NCBI GenBank assembly: GCA_002840765.1
Contig: PHCE01000008.1
Span: 62,001-126,000, forward strand
Length of the DNA stretch: 64,000 nucleotides
Origin: Betaproteobacteria bacterium HGW-Betaproteobacteria-7
GTDB taxonomy: Bacteria; Pseudomonadota; Gammaproteobacteria; Burkholderiales; Rhodocyclaceae
Direction: 5' to 3'
This document shows, one piece after another, positions 8,306 to 17,185 of this stretch. A program made the position numbers and the translations under genes. The notes below the pieces were generated by a model, which saw only the letters and a program-made list of their open reading frames with translations, was not told where the DNA came from and ran no database searches. The number at the start of each line of letters is the position of its first letter. Within the stretch, counting starts at the first letter, position 1.

Positions 8306-10920
8306 TGCCCTGGGGAATGTGTGCGAAGTCTCTCGGCGCTTTTACTGTGGCGGTCCAGATGCTGGTGTCGCTTCCGGCGGCTGCCGATTCGCCGGCGGTG
8401 AATGCCTGGCGGCCAGTGGCCGAGGCCAGCGGCGGCACGATCGCCGGCCTGTCCTATCTGCCCGACCAGCGGGGCATGTTGTACTTCGGCTACCCGGCGA
8501 GCAAGTCGGAGATCTCGGACCTGCGGATCTATTATCCGGGGCGCCGTAGCTGGGAGGAGCCGCTGCCAGGGCGTGGTCCCCATCGAGCGCGCGGTGCGCT
8601 GACCACCACCTTCGGTGCGGATGGGCGGCCTGGCTTGCCGGCGATCAACCGCCCCTACTGGATGGCGCATCAATCGGTCTATGTGCCGACGCTCCGTAAG
8701 GTGCTCTTCTTTGCTGGCGGGGCAACGTTTACCTACGACCCGGAGAGCCGACGCTGGGCTGATCTCGGGATTCCGCTGGACAAGTCGCCGCCCGACGTGA
8801 TGTTGGGTTCGCTGGCCTGGGACCCCGTCGGGCAGCGGGTGATCCTGTTTGGCGGAGGCTATATCAGCGCGTACAAGTCCAAGCCTCCCTACATCAAGGG
8901 CGACATGTTGCGTGGCAAGCCGTGGTCGCCCGATGCATGGACCATGGCGGTGAAGCGCGCGACCTGGGCATTTGATCCGGTGGCGGGGAGCTGGTCAAAG
9001 CTCTTGACCGGCTCGGCATCGTTCATTGACATGCACGAGCGCTGCAATGCACTTGTCGAGCAGATCGAGGCCCTTGCCGGGGCGGCCCGCGGAATTGCGC
9101 TGGAGTACGGGGACCGGGTTTCGGGCAAGGAGCCGCAAGGCATAGCGGGTGATATCGCCAGCCTGGCGAAGTCGATGCAGGCTCTATCCAACAAGCTCGG
9201 CAAGGGCGAGGGCTGTCACGGGGACTACGAACTGGGTCAGTGCCGCCAGGCGTCGGGGCGCCTACAGGACGTGAAGGCCAGACTTGAGCCCGCTGTCCGG
9301 GCAATGGCCGAAGGGGATGGCTGGCGTACCCTGCACCTGCTCGAAGCGGCACGCATCGAGCTCGTGGAGGCGGCCGAGGATGTGGCGCCAAGCCCGCTGC
9401 CACGGTACTACGGCAAGCTCGTCACCGATACGCGCAACGGCCTGCTCGTGCTGTTCGGCGGTCACGGTGGCGATCGCCTCCTGGCGGATACCTGGGTGTT
9501 CGACTCCGCCCGGAACCAGTGGCGCCAGTCGGGGGCCAGGGGCCATCCACCGCCTACAGCGATGCCGGCCATGAGCTTCGACACCAAGCATGGCGTCGCC
9601 CTGCTCGATTCCGGCTGGATCTACGATGCGGCGCGCGATGGCTGGCGCCGCTTGCCACTGGCCAGCCCCAAGGACCTGTTTCTGCCATGGCGGGCGCTCG
9701 AGTACGACCCGGTGGGTGGAGTCCACGTCGCATTGACCACTGGCGACAATCTCTTGGGACCACATCCGGTCAGGGTGGCCCAGCTGAAGCTCGATATCGG
9801 CGCCAGTCGGCCCGCCGACAACAGCGGGCCGAGGTGGACCTGGCTCAATGACAAGTATTCACGGTCCTGGGCCGTACTCCCCAGGAGTCAGGCGGAGTAC
9901 CGCGCCAGGGTGAGAGCCCACAAGGCTTTGTTGGCAAAGTTGGCCCCCAACACATGGACGCGGATCGGTACCGAGTACAGCGCACAGGACAGGAGCTACG
10001 GTTCTTTTGCCCTGGATCCGACGCGCAGCCAGCTGATCTTCTGGGGCGGCGGACACAGTGCCTACATGGGCAACGAGGTCAGCCAATACGACATCAAAGG
10101 CAATCTGTGGCTGGAGTCGTGGTCGCCGGATATGCCGCCTTGGCCATTCGGCAGCCCGGATGGGGATGGCTGGAATCCGCCCTTCTATCATCAACTCGGA
10201 TCAGCTCACGGCTATCACCGCTACGCGTACAGCGCCAAACTGGATAAGGTGCTGTTCGGTGTCGGTGACCGGCTGCTGGCATACGATCCGGATCGTATGC
10301 GCTGGAACGATGCGCCTGTTCGCAAGGTGGGTGAGGGTGCGCTCGGCGGGCCTGTGGATATGTCCGGTGCCACCAGCTTCCATACGATGGCCGCCAGGCA
10401 CTGGTATGGCGCGCCATTCGGTGTCTGGCAGCTCGATGCGTCGGCTCGCGAGATCAGTCGCATTCGACTCAGTGACACGCCCTTCAGTGCGAATGACCGT
10501 TCCAAGGCGGTGTTCGATCCCAATCGAAATCGGATTCTGTTCTACGGTGCGCGTGACGAGCAGGCGAAATCGCCAGCCAATCAGTTCTTCAGCTTCGAGA
10601 TCGACCAGAAACGATGGATCCGGCATACGATTACGCTGGAACCGCCGGCGACCGAGGCGCCTGTCTCGATGGCTTGGGGCGTTGCCTTCAGGCCGGAAAA
10701 CAATGTGTTGATGATCCTACCTGGCGGCCAGAAACAGGCTACCTGGCTGCTCGACCTCGCCACCGATCGCTTGACCCAGTTCGGGCCGGGGCCCGTGACG
10801 CGAAATGCGGGCACCAATGGCCTCGTTTACAGCGCTGCCCACGACCTGTTCATCACGCTCGAAGTAGGACACTACGGTACCGGGCCGGTGACGCCCCATG
10901 TGATGCGGTTCAAACCTTGA
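8305..10920 (+). CDS. Secreted Kelch-repeat beta-propeller protein
   Basis: An 871-residue protein with an N-terminal signal peptide ending near LPAAADS. Kelch-type blades recur through the chain: RKVLFFAGGATFTYDPESRRW, GQRVILFGGGY, NGLLVLFGGHGGDRLLADTWVFDSARNQW, SQLIFWGGGHSAYMGNEVSQYD and NRILFYGARDEQ. These are the Gly-Gly-containing strands followed by the Tyr/Trp spaced end of each blade. Residues about 238-365 interrupt the propeller with a mostly helical, Cys-containing insert. It is translationally coupled to the preceding PL26-like gene, so the pair probably acts on or binds the same extracellular glycan. No galactose-oxidase copper residues could be assigned, so I do not call an enzymatic activity. 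Confidence 0.75.
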   Translation: MPWGMCAKSLGAFTVAVQMLVSLPAAADSPAVNAWRPVAEASGGTIAGLSYLPDQRGMLYFGYPASKSEISDLRIYYPGRRSWEEPLPGRGPHRARGALTTTFGADGRPGLPAINRPYWMAHQSVYVPTLRKVLFFAGGATFTYDPESRRWADLGIPLDKSPPDVMLGSLAWDPVGQRVILFGGGYISAYKSKPPYIKGDMLRGKPWSPDAWTMAVKRATWAFDPVAGSWSKLLTGSASFIDMHERCNALVEQIEALAGAARGIALEYGDRVSGKEPQGIAGDIASLAKSMQALSNKLGKGEGCHGDYELGQCRQASGRLQDVKARLEPAVRAMAEGDGWRTLHLLEAARIELVEAAEDVAPSPLPRYYGKLVTDTRNGLLVLFGGHGGDRLLADTWVFDSARNQWRQSGARGHPPPTAMPAMSFDTKHGVALLDSGWIYDAARDGWRRLPLASPKDLFLPWRALEYDPVGGVHVALTTGDNLLGPHPVRVAQLKLDIGASRPADNSGPRWTWLNDKYSRSWAVLPRSQAEYRARVRAHKALLAKLAPNTWTRIGTEYSAQDRSYGSFALDPTRSQLIFWGGGHSAYMGNEVSQYDIKGNLWLESWSPDMPPWPFGSPDGDGWNPPFYHQLGSAHGYHRYAYSAKLDKVLFGVGDRLLAYDPDRMRWNDAPVRKVGEGALGGPVDMSGATSFHTMAARHWYGAPFGVWQLDASAREISRIRLSDTPFSANDRSKAVFDPNRNRILFYGARDEQAKSPANQFFSFEIDQKRWIRHTITLEPPATEAPVSMAWGVAFRPENNVLMILPGGQKQATWLLDLATDRLTQFGPGPVTRNAGTNGLVYSAAHDLFITLEVGHYGTGPVTPHVMRFKP

Positions 10921-11062
10921 CGTCGGCGGGAGCAATGCGACCGATAGGGTGGTGTGGCCGGTTCGGCAACTATGATCCGGTCTTGATTGGAATTTCGGTG
11001 CCCTGAAATGCGCCGGGCCTCTCCCCGCCTTCAGCGCATACGTTGCTCGCGAAAAACGGCGC
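10921..11062. other. Short convergent intergenic spacer
   Basis: The spacer separates the Kelch gene (plus) from livM (minus). An ATGCGC/GCGCAT inverted repeat with a loop of about 20 bases spans roughly 11008-11040, but it lacks a T-tract and I do not call a terminator. Confidence 0.35.
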
Positions 11063-12016
11063 TCAGTTGACGCCGGAACGCTTGATCAGCGCCTGCAGTT
11101 CGCCGATGATGCCGCGTCGGAAGCTGAGCACGCAGAGCACGAAGATCGCCCCCATGATCACCGTCACCCACGAACCGACCGAGTCGGCCAGCTGGGTCTG
11201 CAGGGAAACGATGGTCGCGGCGCCGACGATCGGCCCGAGGATGGTGCCCAGGCCGCCGAGCAGGGTCATCAGCACGACTTCGCCCGAGGCGTGCCAATGC
11301 ACGTCGCTCAGCGAGGCGAGCTGGAAAACCAGGGTCTTGGTGGCGCCGGCCATGCCGGCCAGGGCGGCCGAGATGATGAAGGCGATCAGCTTGAACTTGC
11401 TGACGTCGTAGCCGAGCGAGATGGCGCGCGGCTCGTTCTCGCGGATAGCCTTGAGAATCTGGCCGAAGGGCGAATGGATGGTGCGGTAGATGACGAAGAA
11501 GCCGAAGCAGAAGATGGCGAACACCAGGTAATACATGGTGATGTTGTCGTTGAGGTCGAGCAGGCCGAACAGGTGGCCGCGCGGCACGCCCTGCAGGCCG
11601 TCCTCGCCGCCGGTCGCCCGGATCTGCAGGGCGAGGAAGAAGACCATCTGGGCCAGGGCCAGGGTGATCATCGCGAAATAGATGCCGGTGCGGCGGATGG
11701 CGAGGACGCCGAACAGCCAGCCGAGCAGGCCGGCGGCGACGGTGCCGGCGAGGATGCCGACTTCCGGCGTGACGCCGACATCGCGCACCATCAGGCCGCA
11801 GACATAGCCGGCGGTGCCGAGGAAGGCGGCATGGCCGAAGGAGAGCAGGCCGGCGAAGCCGAGCAGCAGGTTGAAGGCGCAGGCGAACAGCGCGTAGCAG
11901 AGGATTTTCATCAGGAACGTCGGGTACATCGCGAACGGGGCGATCAGGCCGAGGATGAACAGCACGCCGAAGAGCAGCGGCAGCTTCGACTCCAGGAAGT
12001 TGGCGGACGATTTCAT
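11063..12016 (-). CDS. livM: Branched-chain amino acid/amide ABC transporter permease LivM
   Basis: A 317-residue, very hydrophobic inner-membrane protein of the LivM family. FLMKILCYALFACAFNLLLGFAGLLSFGHAAF is the recognised LivM start region, and the EAA-like segment is present (RAIRENEPRAISLGYD, FKLIAFIISAALAGMAGA). It is the last gene of a five-gene minus-strand operon, 20 bases after livH, with AAGGA upstream of the ATG. With LivH it forms the channel for the substrate delivered by the periplasmic protein encoded upstream. Confidence 0.9.
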   Translation of the reverse strand: MKSSANFLESKLPLLFGVLFILGLIAPFAMYPTFLMKILCYALFACAFNLLLGFAGLLSFGHAAFLGTAGYVCGLMVRDVGVTPEVGILAGTVAAGLLGWLFGVLAIRRTGIYFAMITLALAQMVFFLALQIRATGGEDGLQGVPRGHLFGLLDLNDNITMYYLVFAIFCFGFFVIYRTIHSPFGQILKAIRENEPRAISLGYDVSKFKLIAFIISAALAGMAGATKTLVFQLASLSDVHWHASGEVVLMTLLGGLGTILGPIVGAATIVSLQTQLADSVGSWVTVIMGAIFVLCVLSFRRGIIGELQALIKRSGVN

Positions 12017-12036
12017 GGGATTTCCTTGGGCGCGCC

Positions 12037-12918
12037 TCAGGATTTGCCGAACAGGCCGGCCGGCCGGACCAGCAGGACGATGACCATGATGACGAAAACG
12101 ACGACGCTGGAGGCTTCCGGGTAGACCACCCGGGTCAGGCCTTCGATCAGGCCGAGACCGAGGCCGGTCAGGATCGAACCCATGATCGAGCCCATGCCGC
12201 CGATGACGACGACGGCGAAGACGACGATGATCAGGTTGGAACCCATCAGCGGATTGACCTGGAAGATCGGCGCCGCGAGCACGCCGGCGAAGGCGGCCAG
12301 CGCCACGCCGTAACCGTAGGTGAAAGTGATCAGCAACGGCACGTTGATGCCCAGCGCCTGGACCATGGCCGAGTTTTCGGTGCCGGCGCGCAGGTAGGCG
12401 CCGAGTTTGGTGCGTTCGATCATGTACCAGGTGCCGAAACAGACGGTCAGCGAGGCGATGATCACCCAGCCGCGATAGATGGGCAGGAACATGAAGCCGA
12501 GATCGACGCCGCCGGAGAGCAGTTCCGGCACTTCGTAGCTTTCGCCGGAAATGCCGAACTGGTCGCGGAAGACGCCTTCGAAGATCAGCGCCAGGCCGAA
12601 GGTCAGCAGCAGTCCGTAGAGGTGGTCGAGCTTGTACAGCCGGCGCAGCATCAGGCGTTCGATCAGCACGCCGACGGCGCCGACGATCAGCGGCGCGACG
12701 ATCAGCGCTGCCCAGTAACTGATGCCGAAACGGGTCAGGGCGATCCAGGCGACGAACGCACCCATCATGTACTGCGCGCCGTGGGCGAAGTTGATGATGT
12801 TGAGCAGGCCGAAGATGATCGCCAGCCCGAGGCTGAGGATCGCGTAGAACGAGCCATTGATCAGGCCCACCAGTAACTGGCTGCCGAGCAGGGCGGTCGA
12901 GATTCCGAAAATTTCCAT
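12037..12918 (-). CDS. livH: Branched-chain amino acid/amide ABC transporter permease LivH
   Basis: A 293-residue LivH family permease with multiple hydrophobic segments. The LivH hallmark NGSFYAILSLGLAIIFGLLNIINFAHGAQYMMGAF lies at the N-terminus, and VIGGMGSIMGSI with GLIEGL lies towards the C-terminus. I start at MEIFGIST because GGAG lies 6 bases upstream; an alternative eight codons earlier has no such signal. It lies between the binding-protein gene and livM in the operon. Confidence 0.9.
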   Translation of the reverse strand: MEIFGISTALLGSQLLVGLINGSFYAILSLGLAIIFGLLNIINFAHGAQYMMGAFVAWIALTRFGISYWAALIVAPLIVGAVGVLIERLMLRRLYKLDHLYGLLLTFGLALIFEGVFRDQFGISGESYEVPELLSGGVDLGFMFLPIYRGWVIIASLTVCFGTWYMIERTKLGAYLRAGTENSAMVQALGINVPLLITFTYGYGVALAAFAGVLAAPIFQVNPLMGSNLIIVVFAVVVIGGMGSIMGSILTGLGLGLIEGLTRVVYPEASSVVVFVIMVIVLLVRPAGLFGKS

Positions 12919-12973
12919 GGCAGGCTCCGGTCCCGGCGCCAACCGTAGCGGGCGCCGGGTATTGCGATGACGC

Positions 12974-14188
12974 TTACTTCTTGATCAGCGGGCAGCGCGA
13001 CAGGGCCAGCGGCTGGAAGGCCTCGGCCGCCGGGATGGTCGCCTTGATCGTGTAGTAGTCCCACGGATACCTCGAATCGGTTGGCTTCTTGACCTGGACC
13101 AGGTACATGTCGTGCACCATCCGGCCGTCGTCGCGGATCTGGCCGTTCCGGGCGAAGAAATCGTTGATCGGCGTTTTCTTCATCATCGCCATGACCTTGG
13201 CCGTGTCGTCGCTGCCGGCTGCCTTGACTGCCTTCAGGTAGTGATAGATCGATGAGTACTGGCCGGCCTGGACCATGGTCGGCATCTTCTTCTGCTTGTC
13301 GTAGAAGCGCTTCGACCAGGCGCGGGTCTCGTCGCTGCGGTCCCAGTAGAAGCCGGTGGTCAGGAACATCCCCTGAGTCGGCTTGAGGCCGAGGGCGTGC
13401 ACATCGGTGATGAACATCAGCAGGCCAGCCAGCGACTGCTTCGGGGTGACGCCGAATTCGGCCGCCTGCTTGATGGCGTTGGTGGTATCGGCACCGGCGT
13501 TGGCCAGGCCGATCACCTGCGCCCCGGAGGCCTGGGCACGGAGCAGGAAAGAGGAAAAATCGGAGCCGGGGAAGGGGTGGCGCACCGAACCGAGCACCTT
13601 GCCGCCGTTGGCGGTGACGACGGCCGAGGAATCCTTTTCCAGTGCGTGGCCGAAGGCATAGTCAGCGGTCAGGAAGAACCAGTTCTTGCCGCCCTGCTGG
13701 GTCACCGCCTTGGCCGTGCCGTTGGCCAGCGCATAGGTGTCGTAGGTGTAATGCACGGACACGTCGTTGCACTGCTCGTTGGTGATCGGGGTCGAGGCCG
13801 GGCCGTTCATGATGGCGATGCGATCCTTTTCCTTGGCCACCTTCATGACCGCCAGCGCGGTGGACGTGGTGACCAGTTCGGTCACCGTATCGACGCTTTC
13901 CCGCTCCAGCCATTCGCGTGCCTTGTTGGAGGCGATGTCGGCCTTGTTCTGGTGGTCGGCGGAGACCATTTCGATCTTGAAACTGGGCTTCTCTTTGGCG
14001 ATGAAATCGTCGATGGCCATCTGGGTGGCGAGGACGGCACCGGAGCCGGCAAGATCGGAATAGGTCCCGGAAAGATCGGTCAGCACGCCGATCTTCACCG
14101 AACCCCCGGACACCTGGGCCAGGGCATTAAAGGAAAGCGCAGCCAGGGCGGCGGCGCAGGCGGTCATTTTCAGTTTCGTTGAGGTCAT
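12974..14188 (-). CDS. Periplasmic ABC substrate-binding protein (LivK/AmiC-like, Peripla_BP_6)
   Basis: A 404-residue periplasmic binding protein. The N-terminal signal peptide ends near FNALAQ, followed by the type I fold opening VKIGVLTDLSGTYSDLAGSGAV and later NGPASTPITNEQCNDVSVHYTYD and FPGSDFSSFLLRAQASGAQVIGLANAG. GGAGA lies 8 bases before the ATG. Relatives bind branched-chain amino acids, amides, urea or aromatic acids; the ligand cannot be fixed here. Its position between the ATPases and the permeases gives the order livG-livF-binding protein-livH-livM, transcribed leftwards. Confidence 0.87.
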   Translation of the reverse strand: MTSTKLKMTACAAALAALSFNALAQVSGGSVKIGVLTDLSGTYSDLAGSGAVLATQMAIDDFIAKEKPSFKIEMVSADHQNKADIASNKAREWLERESVDTVTELVTTSTALAVMKVAKEKDRIAIMNGPASTPITNEQCNDVSVHYTYDTYALANGTAKAVTQQGGKNWFFLTADYAFGHALEKDSSAVVTANGGKVLGSVRHPFPGSDFSSFLLRAQASGAQVIGLANAGADTTNAIKQAAEFGVTPKQSLAGLLMFITDVHALGLKPTQGMFLTTGFYWDRSDETRAWSKRFYDKQKKMPTMVQAGQYSSIYHYLKAVKAAGSDDTAKVMAMMKKTPINDFFARNGQIRDDGRMVHDMYLVQVKKPTDSRYPWDYYTIKATIPAAEAFQPLALSRCPLIKK

Positions 14189-14220
14189 CGTGATTTCTCC
14201 AGTGGGGTGGGCAAGCCCGG

Positions 14221-14943
14221 TTAGACGCCGAGTGCGCGGTGCAGCCAGTCCATCTTGTCCGGGAGCTCTTCCCGGGTGATGGTGGCAATTATTTCCCCGT
14301 GTTCGAGCACGTAATGGCGGTCAGCCAGCGGTGCCGCGAAACGGAAGTTTTGTTCGACCATGATGATGGTGAAGCCGCGTTGCTTGAGTTCGCTGATCAC
14401 CTCGCCCAGCTTCCTGACGATCACCGGGGCCAGGCCTTCGGTGATTTCGTCAAGGAGCAGGAGCTTGGCGCCTGTTCGCAGGATGCGCGCCATCGCCAGC
14501 ATCTGCTGCTCACCCCCGGACAGCTTGCTGCCCGGGCTGGTGCGGCGTTCCTGCAGATTCGGAAACATCGCATAAAGCTCATCGAGCGACATGCCGCCGC
14601 TGGCGACGACCGGCGCCAGGGTCAGATTCTCCTCGGCGCTGAGCGAGGCGAAGATGGCCCGTTCTTCCGGGCAGTAGCCGACGCCGTGGTGGGCGATCTT
14701 GTGCGTCGGCACGTTGATGATCTCGTTGCCGTTGAGCATGATCGAGCCGGTCCGTCGGCCGACCAGTCCCATGATCGATTTCAGCGTGGTCGTCCGGCCC
14801 GAGCCGTTGCGGCCGAGCAGCGTGACGCATTCGCCCTTGCTGACGCTCAGGTCGATGCCGTGCAGGATGTGCGATTCGCCGTAAAACGAATGCAGGCGAC
14901 TCAGGCGCAGAAATTCGGGGTGTGGAGTGAAAGCGCTGGTCAT
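14221..14943 (-). CDS. livF: ABC transporter ATP-binding protein LivF (Walker A Arg variant)
   Basis: A 240-residue LivF-type ATPase. The signature LSGGEQQMLAMARIL, Walker B LLLLDEITEGLAP and the switch EQNFRFA are intact. The P-loop reads GRNGSGRTT, so the invariant Walker A lysine is arginine (R50, codon CGG on the coding strand). Its partner LivG keeps GPNGAGKTT, so the pair could hold one canonical and one altered nucleotide site. The gene follows livG after a 12-base gap. Confidence 0.88.
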   Translation of the reverse strand: MTSAFTPHPEFLRLSRLHSFYGESHILHGIDLSVSKGECVTLLGRNGSGRTTTLKSIMGLVGRRTGSIMLNGNEIINVPTHKIAHHGVGYCPEERAIFASLSAEENLTLAPVVASGGMSLDELYAMFPNLQERRTSPGSKLSGGEQQMLAMARILRTGAKLLLLDEITEGLAPVIVRKLGEVISELKQRGFTIIMVEQNFRFAAPLADRHYVLEHGEIIATITREELPDKMDWLHRALGV

Positions 14944-14955
14944 GGTGTATTCGCT

Positions 14956-15723
14956 TCAGTGATGGGCATCGTCGATGTTGTCCGAACCGACGTAGGCTTC
15001 CAGCACCTGCGGGTTTTTCGAGACTTCCTCGTACGTTCCCTCGGCCAGCACGCTGCCGCGCGTCAGCACGGTGATCCGGTCGCACAGGTTGGCGACCACC
15101 GACAGGTTGTGTTCAATCATCAGGATGGTGCGATTGGCCGACACCTTGCGGATCAGCTCGACGACGCGCGCAATGTCTTCGTGCCCCATGCCCTGGGTCG
15201 GTTCGTCGAGCAGCATCATGTCCGGTTCGAGGGCCAGCGTCGTGGCAATTTCCAGCGCGCGTTTGCGGCCGTAGGGCATTTCCGCCGTCACCGTGTCGGC
15301 AAAGCTGCCGAGGTCGACCGCCTCAAGCAGCGCCATTGCCTGGTCGTTCAGCTGGTTCAGGCTGCGATCCGATTTCCAGAAATGGAATTCGGTGCCCAGC
15401 TTGCGCTGCAGGCCGATGCGCACGTTTTCCAGCACCGTCAGGTGCGGGAAGGTCGCCGAAATCTGGAAGGAGCGGACAAAACCCCGCCGGGCGGTGACCG
15501 CCGGCGCTTCATGGGTAATGTCTTCGCCCTTGAAATGGATGCTTCCAGCGGTCGGCGGCAGGAACTTGGTGACCAGATTGAACACCGTCGTCTTGCCGGC
15601 GCCGTTTGGCCCGATCAGCGCGTGGATCGTGCCGCGCTGCACTTGGAGATTGACATCGGAAACAGCGGTGAAGCCCTTGAATTCCTTGGTCAGGCCGCGC
15701 GTTTCCAGAATGAAATCGCTCAT
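14956..15723 (-). CDS. livG: ABC transporter ATP-binding protein LivG
   Basis: A 255-residue LivG-type ATPase with Walker A GPNGAGKTTVFNL, Walker B MMLLDEPTQGMGHED and switch histidine IEHNLSVV. The signature region is atypical: ADTVTAEMPYGRKRALEIATTLA replaces a canonical LSGG with MPYG, a variation common in LivG proteins. AGGAGA lies just before the ATG. It is the first gene of the operon, so the promoter should lie in 15724-15900. Confidence 0.9.
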   Translation of the reverse strand: MSDFILETRGLTKEFKGFTAVSDVNLQVQRGTIHALIGPNGAGKTTVFNLVTKFLPPTAGSIHFKGEDITHEAPAVTARRGFVRSFQISATFPHLTVLENVRIGLQRKLGTEFHFWKSDRSLNQLNDQAMALLEAVDLGSFADTVTAEMPYGRKRALEIATTLALEPDMMLLDEPTQGMGHEDIARVVELIRKVSANRTILMIEHNLSVVANLCDRITVLTRGSVLAEGTYEEVSKNPQVLEAYVGSDNIDDAHH

Positions 15724-16036
15724 TGCTTCTCCTGATGGGGCAGCCGTAATTCCAGATACGGCAATCAGTTCCTACATATTTAATTATTTCTCTGATGCAG
15801 ATTGGATGCCATCGCAGGCAACTTGCATAGGGGGGTATACCCTCGGTGTCAGATTGCCCCCCCTTTGCATCTCGGAAATCATCCTTTGTTGTTCATGCGT
15901 TATTCATATGCTGTATGCAATTGTCTGCTGCGTAATGTTCTGTTCTTTCATGCTGGATCGGCTGATCGACAAGGGCGATCGGGCACGGGATGCGCAGAGC
16001 ATTCGACCCTTTCAGACAAATGATGAAGGAGTGACG
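15724..16036. other. Divergent intergenic region livG / cytochrome c peroxidase, with a G-tract operator-like motif
   Basis: This region separates the leftward livG operon from the rightward peroxidase gene and so carries both promoters. At 15828-15842 the plus strand has CATAGGGGGGTATACCC, including the palindrome GGGTATACCC. G/C-tracts flanked by TAT/ATAC are reminiscent of CsoR/RcnR-family operators, but no such regulator is in the window. AT-rich stretches at 15775-15795 and 15890-15935 could hold -10 elements; I could not fix a promoter. Confidence 0.4.
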
Positions 16037-17116
16037 ATGATGAAAAAATCGATACTGAAATTGATGCTCTGTGGCGTGGTTGTACTACCGCTCGGTGTGC
16101 ATGCTCAGCAATGGGAGGCCTTGCCGAAACAGGTGCCGAGTCCGGCGAGCAATCCACAGACGGAGGCCAAGGTCGAACTCGGCAAGATGCTGTTTTTCGA
16201 TCCGCGACTTTCCGAGCATGGGACGATGTCCTGCAACTCGTGTCACAACGTGATGGCAGCGGGGGATGATAACCGGCCACACTCCATCGGCATGCATGAC
16301 GCGCGCGGCGGACGCAGTGCGCCCAGCGTGTGGAATGCCGCCTTTATCTCCGCCCAGTTCTGGGATGGCCGCGCGGCCACGCTGGAGGAACAGGCCAAGG
16401 GACCGATCACCAATCCGATCGAGATGGGCATGAGTGACGCCAAGGTTACGGTGGCGCGGCTGAAAGCCATTCCGGGCTATCTGCCGCTGTTCAAGACGGC
16501 CTTCCCCGAAGCAAAGGATCCGCTCAACATCGACAATATGGCGAAAGCAATTGCCGCATACGAGCGTACGCTGATCAACCCGGACACGCCGTACGACCGT
16601 TATGTCAGGGGCGACAAGACCGCGCTGGACGCTCAACAACTGCGCGGCATGCAAACCTTTGCCGAAGTGGGTTGCAATGCGTGTCATTCGGGCGCCAATT
16701 TCAGTGGTCCGCCACTGGCGGCGGGTCAAGGTTTTTTCATGAAGTTTCCCAACGTCGCCGGCAGTGTGTTCGACAAGAAGTACGACCTGCTCTCGGATAC
16801 CGGTCGACATTCCGTGACCGGGCAGGAGAGTGATCGGCATCTATGGCGTGTGCCGACCCTGCGTAACGTTGCACTGACCGCGCCTTACCTGCACAACGGA
16901 AAGGTTGCGACCCTTGACGAGGCGGTGCGGGTGATGGCGAAGACCCAGTTGAACAAGGATCTTTCACCGGCGCAGGTCAAGGATCTGGTCGCCTTTCTCG
17001 GTAGCCTTGGTGGCAATTTCCCGCAGCAGACCATGCCGCGTTTGCCCCTGACCGCAGGAACCAGCGTCATTCCACCGGTTGACCCTCATCTTGAGGCCAA
17101 GTTGAAGGTCAGGTAA
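16037..17116 (+). CDS. Di-haem cytochrome c peroxidase (CcpA/MauG family)
   Basis: A 359-residue periplasmic protein with a signal peptide ending near GVHAQQ. Two c-type haem sites are visible, CNSCH at residues 66-70 and CNACH at 213-217, the spacing expected for bacterial di-haem peroxidases. It also has the family segments LGKMLFFDPRLS, SAPSVWNAAF, FWDGRAATLEEQA and VPTLRNVALTAPYLHNG. It reduces hydrogen peroxide with electrons from small periplasmic carriers. The start has AAGGAG upstream at a good distance. It is convergent with the sensor-kinase operon to the right. Confidence 0.92.
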   Translation: MMKKSILKLMLCGVVVLPLGVHAQQWEALPKQVPSPASNPQTEAKVELGKMLFFDPRLSEHGTMSCNSCHNVMAAGDDNRPHSIGMHDARGGRSAPSVWNAAFISAQFWDGRAATLEEQAKGPITNPIEMGMSDAKVTVARLKAIPGYLPLFKTAFPEAKDPLNIDNMAKAIAAYERTLINPDTPYDRYVRGDKTALDAQQLRGMQTFAEVGCNACHSGANFSGPPLAAGQGFFMKFPNVAGSVFDKKYDLLSDTGRHSVTGQESDRHLWRVPTLRNVALTAPYLHNGKVATLDEAVRVMAKTQLNKDLSPAQVKDLVAFLGSLGGNFPQQTMPRLPLTAGTSVIPPVDPHLEAKLKVR

Positions 17117-17185
17117 CCCTCAGGCGCCAGCGGAGGGCGATCAGAAGCATACCTGTCGTCCTCCATCGCCGGATTTTGATTGGAT

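Noticed and set aside
14239-15735. 498-codon plus-strand frame across livF and livG
   Set aside because: Antisense to two ATPase genes with intact motifs; the sequence is not protein-like.
15293-16036. Upstream extension of the di-haem peroxidase frame by 248 codons
   Set aside because: The extension runs antisense through livG. The signal peptide and AAGGAG at 16037 set the real start.
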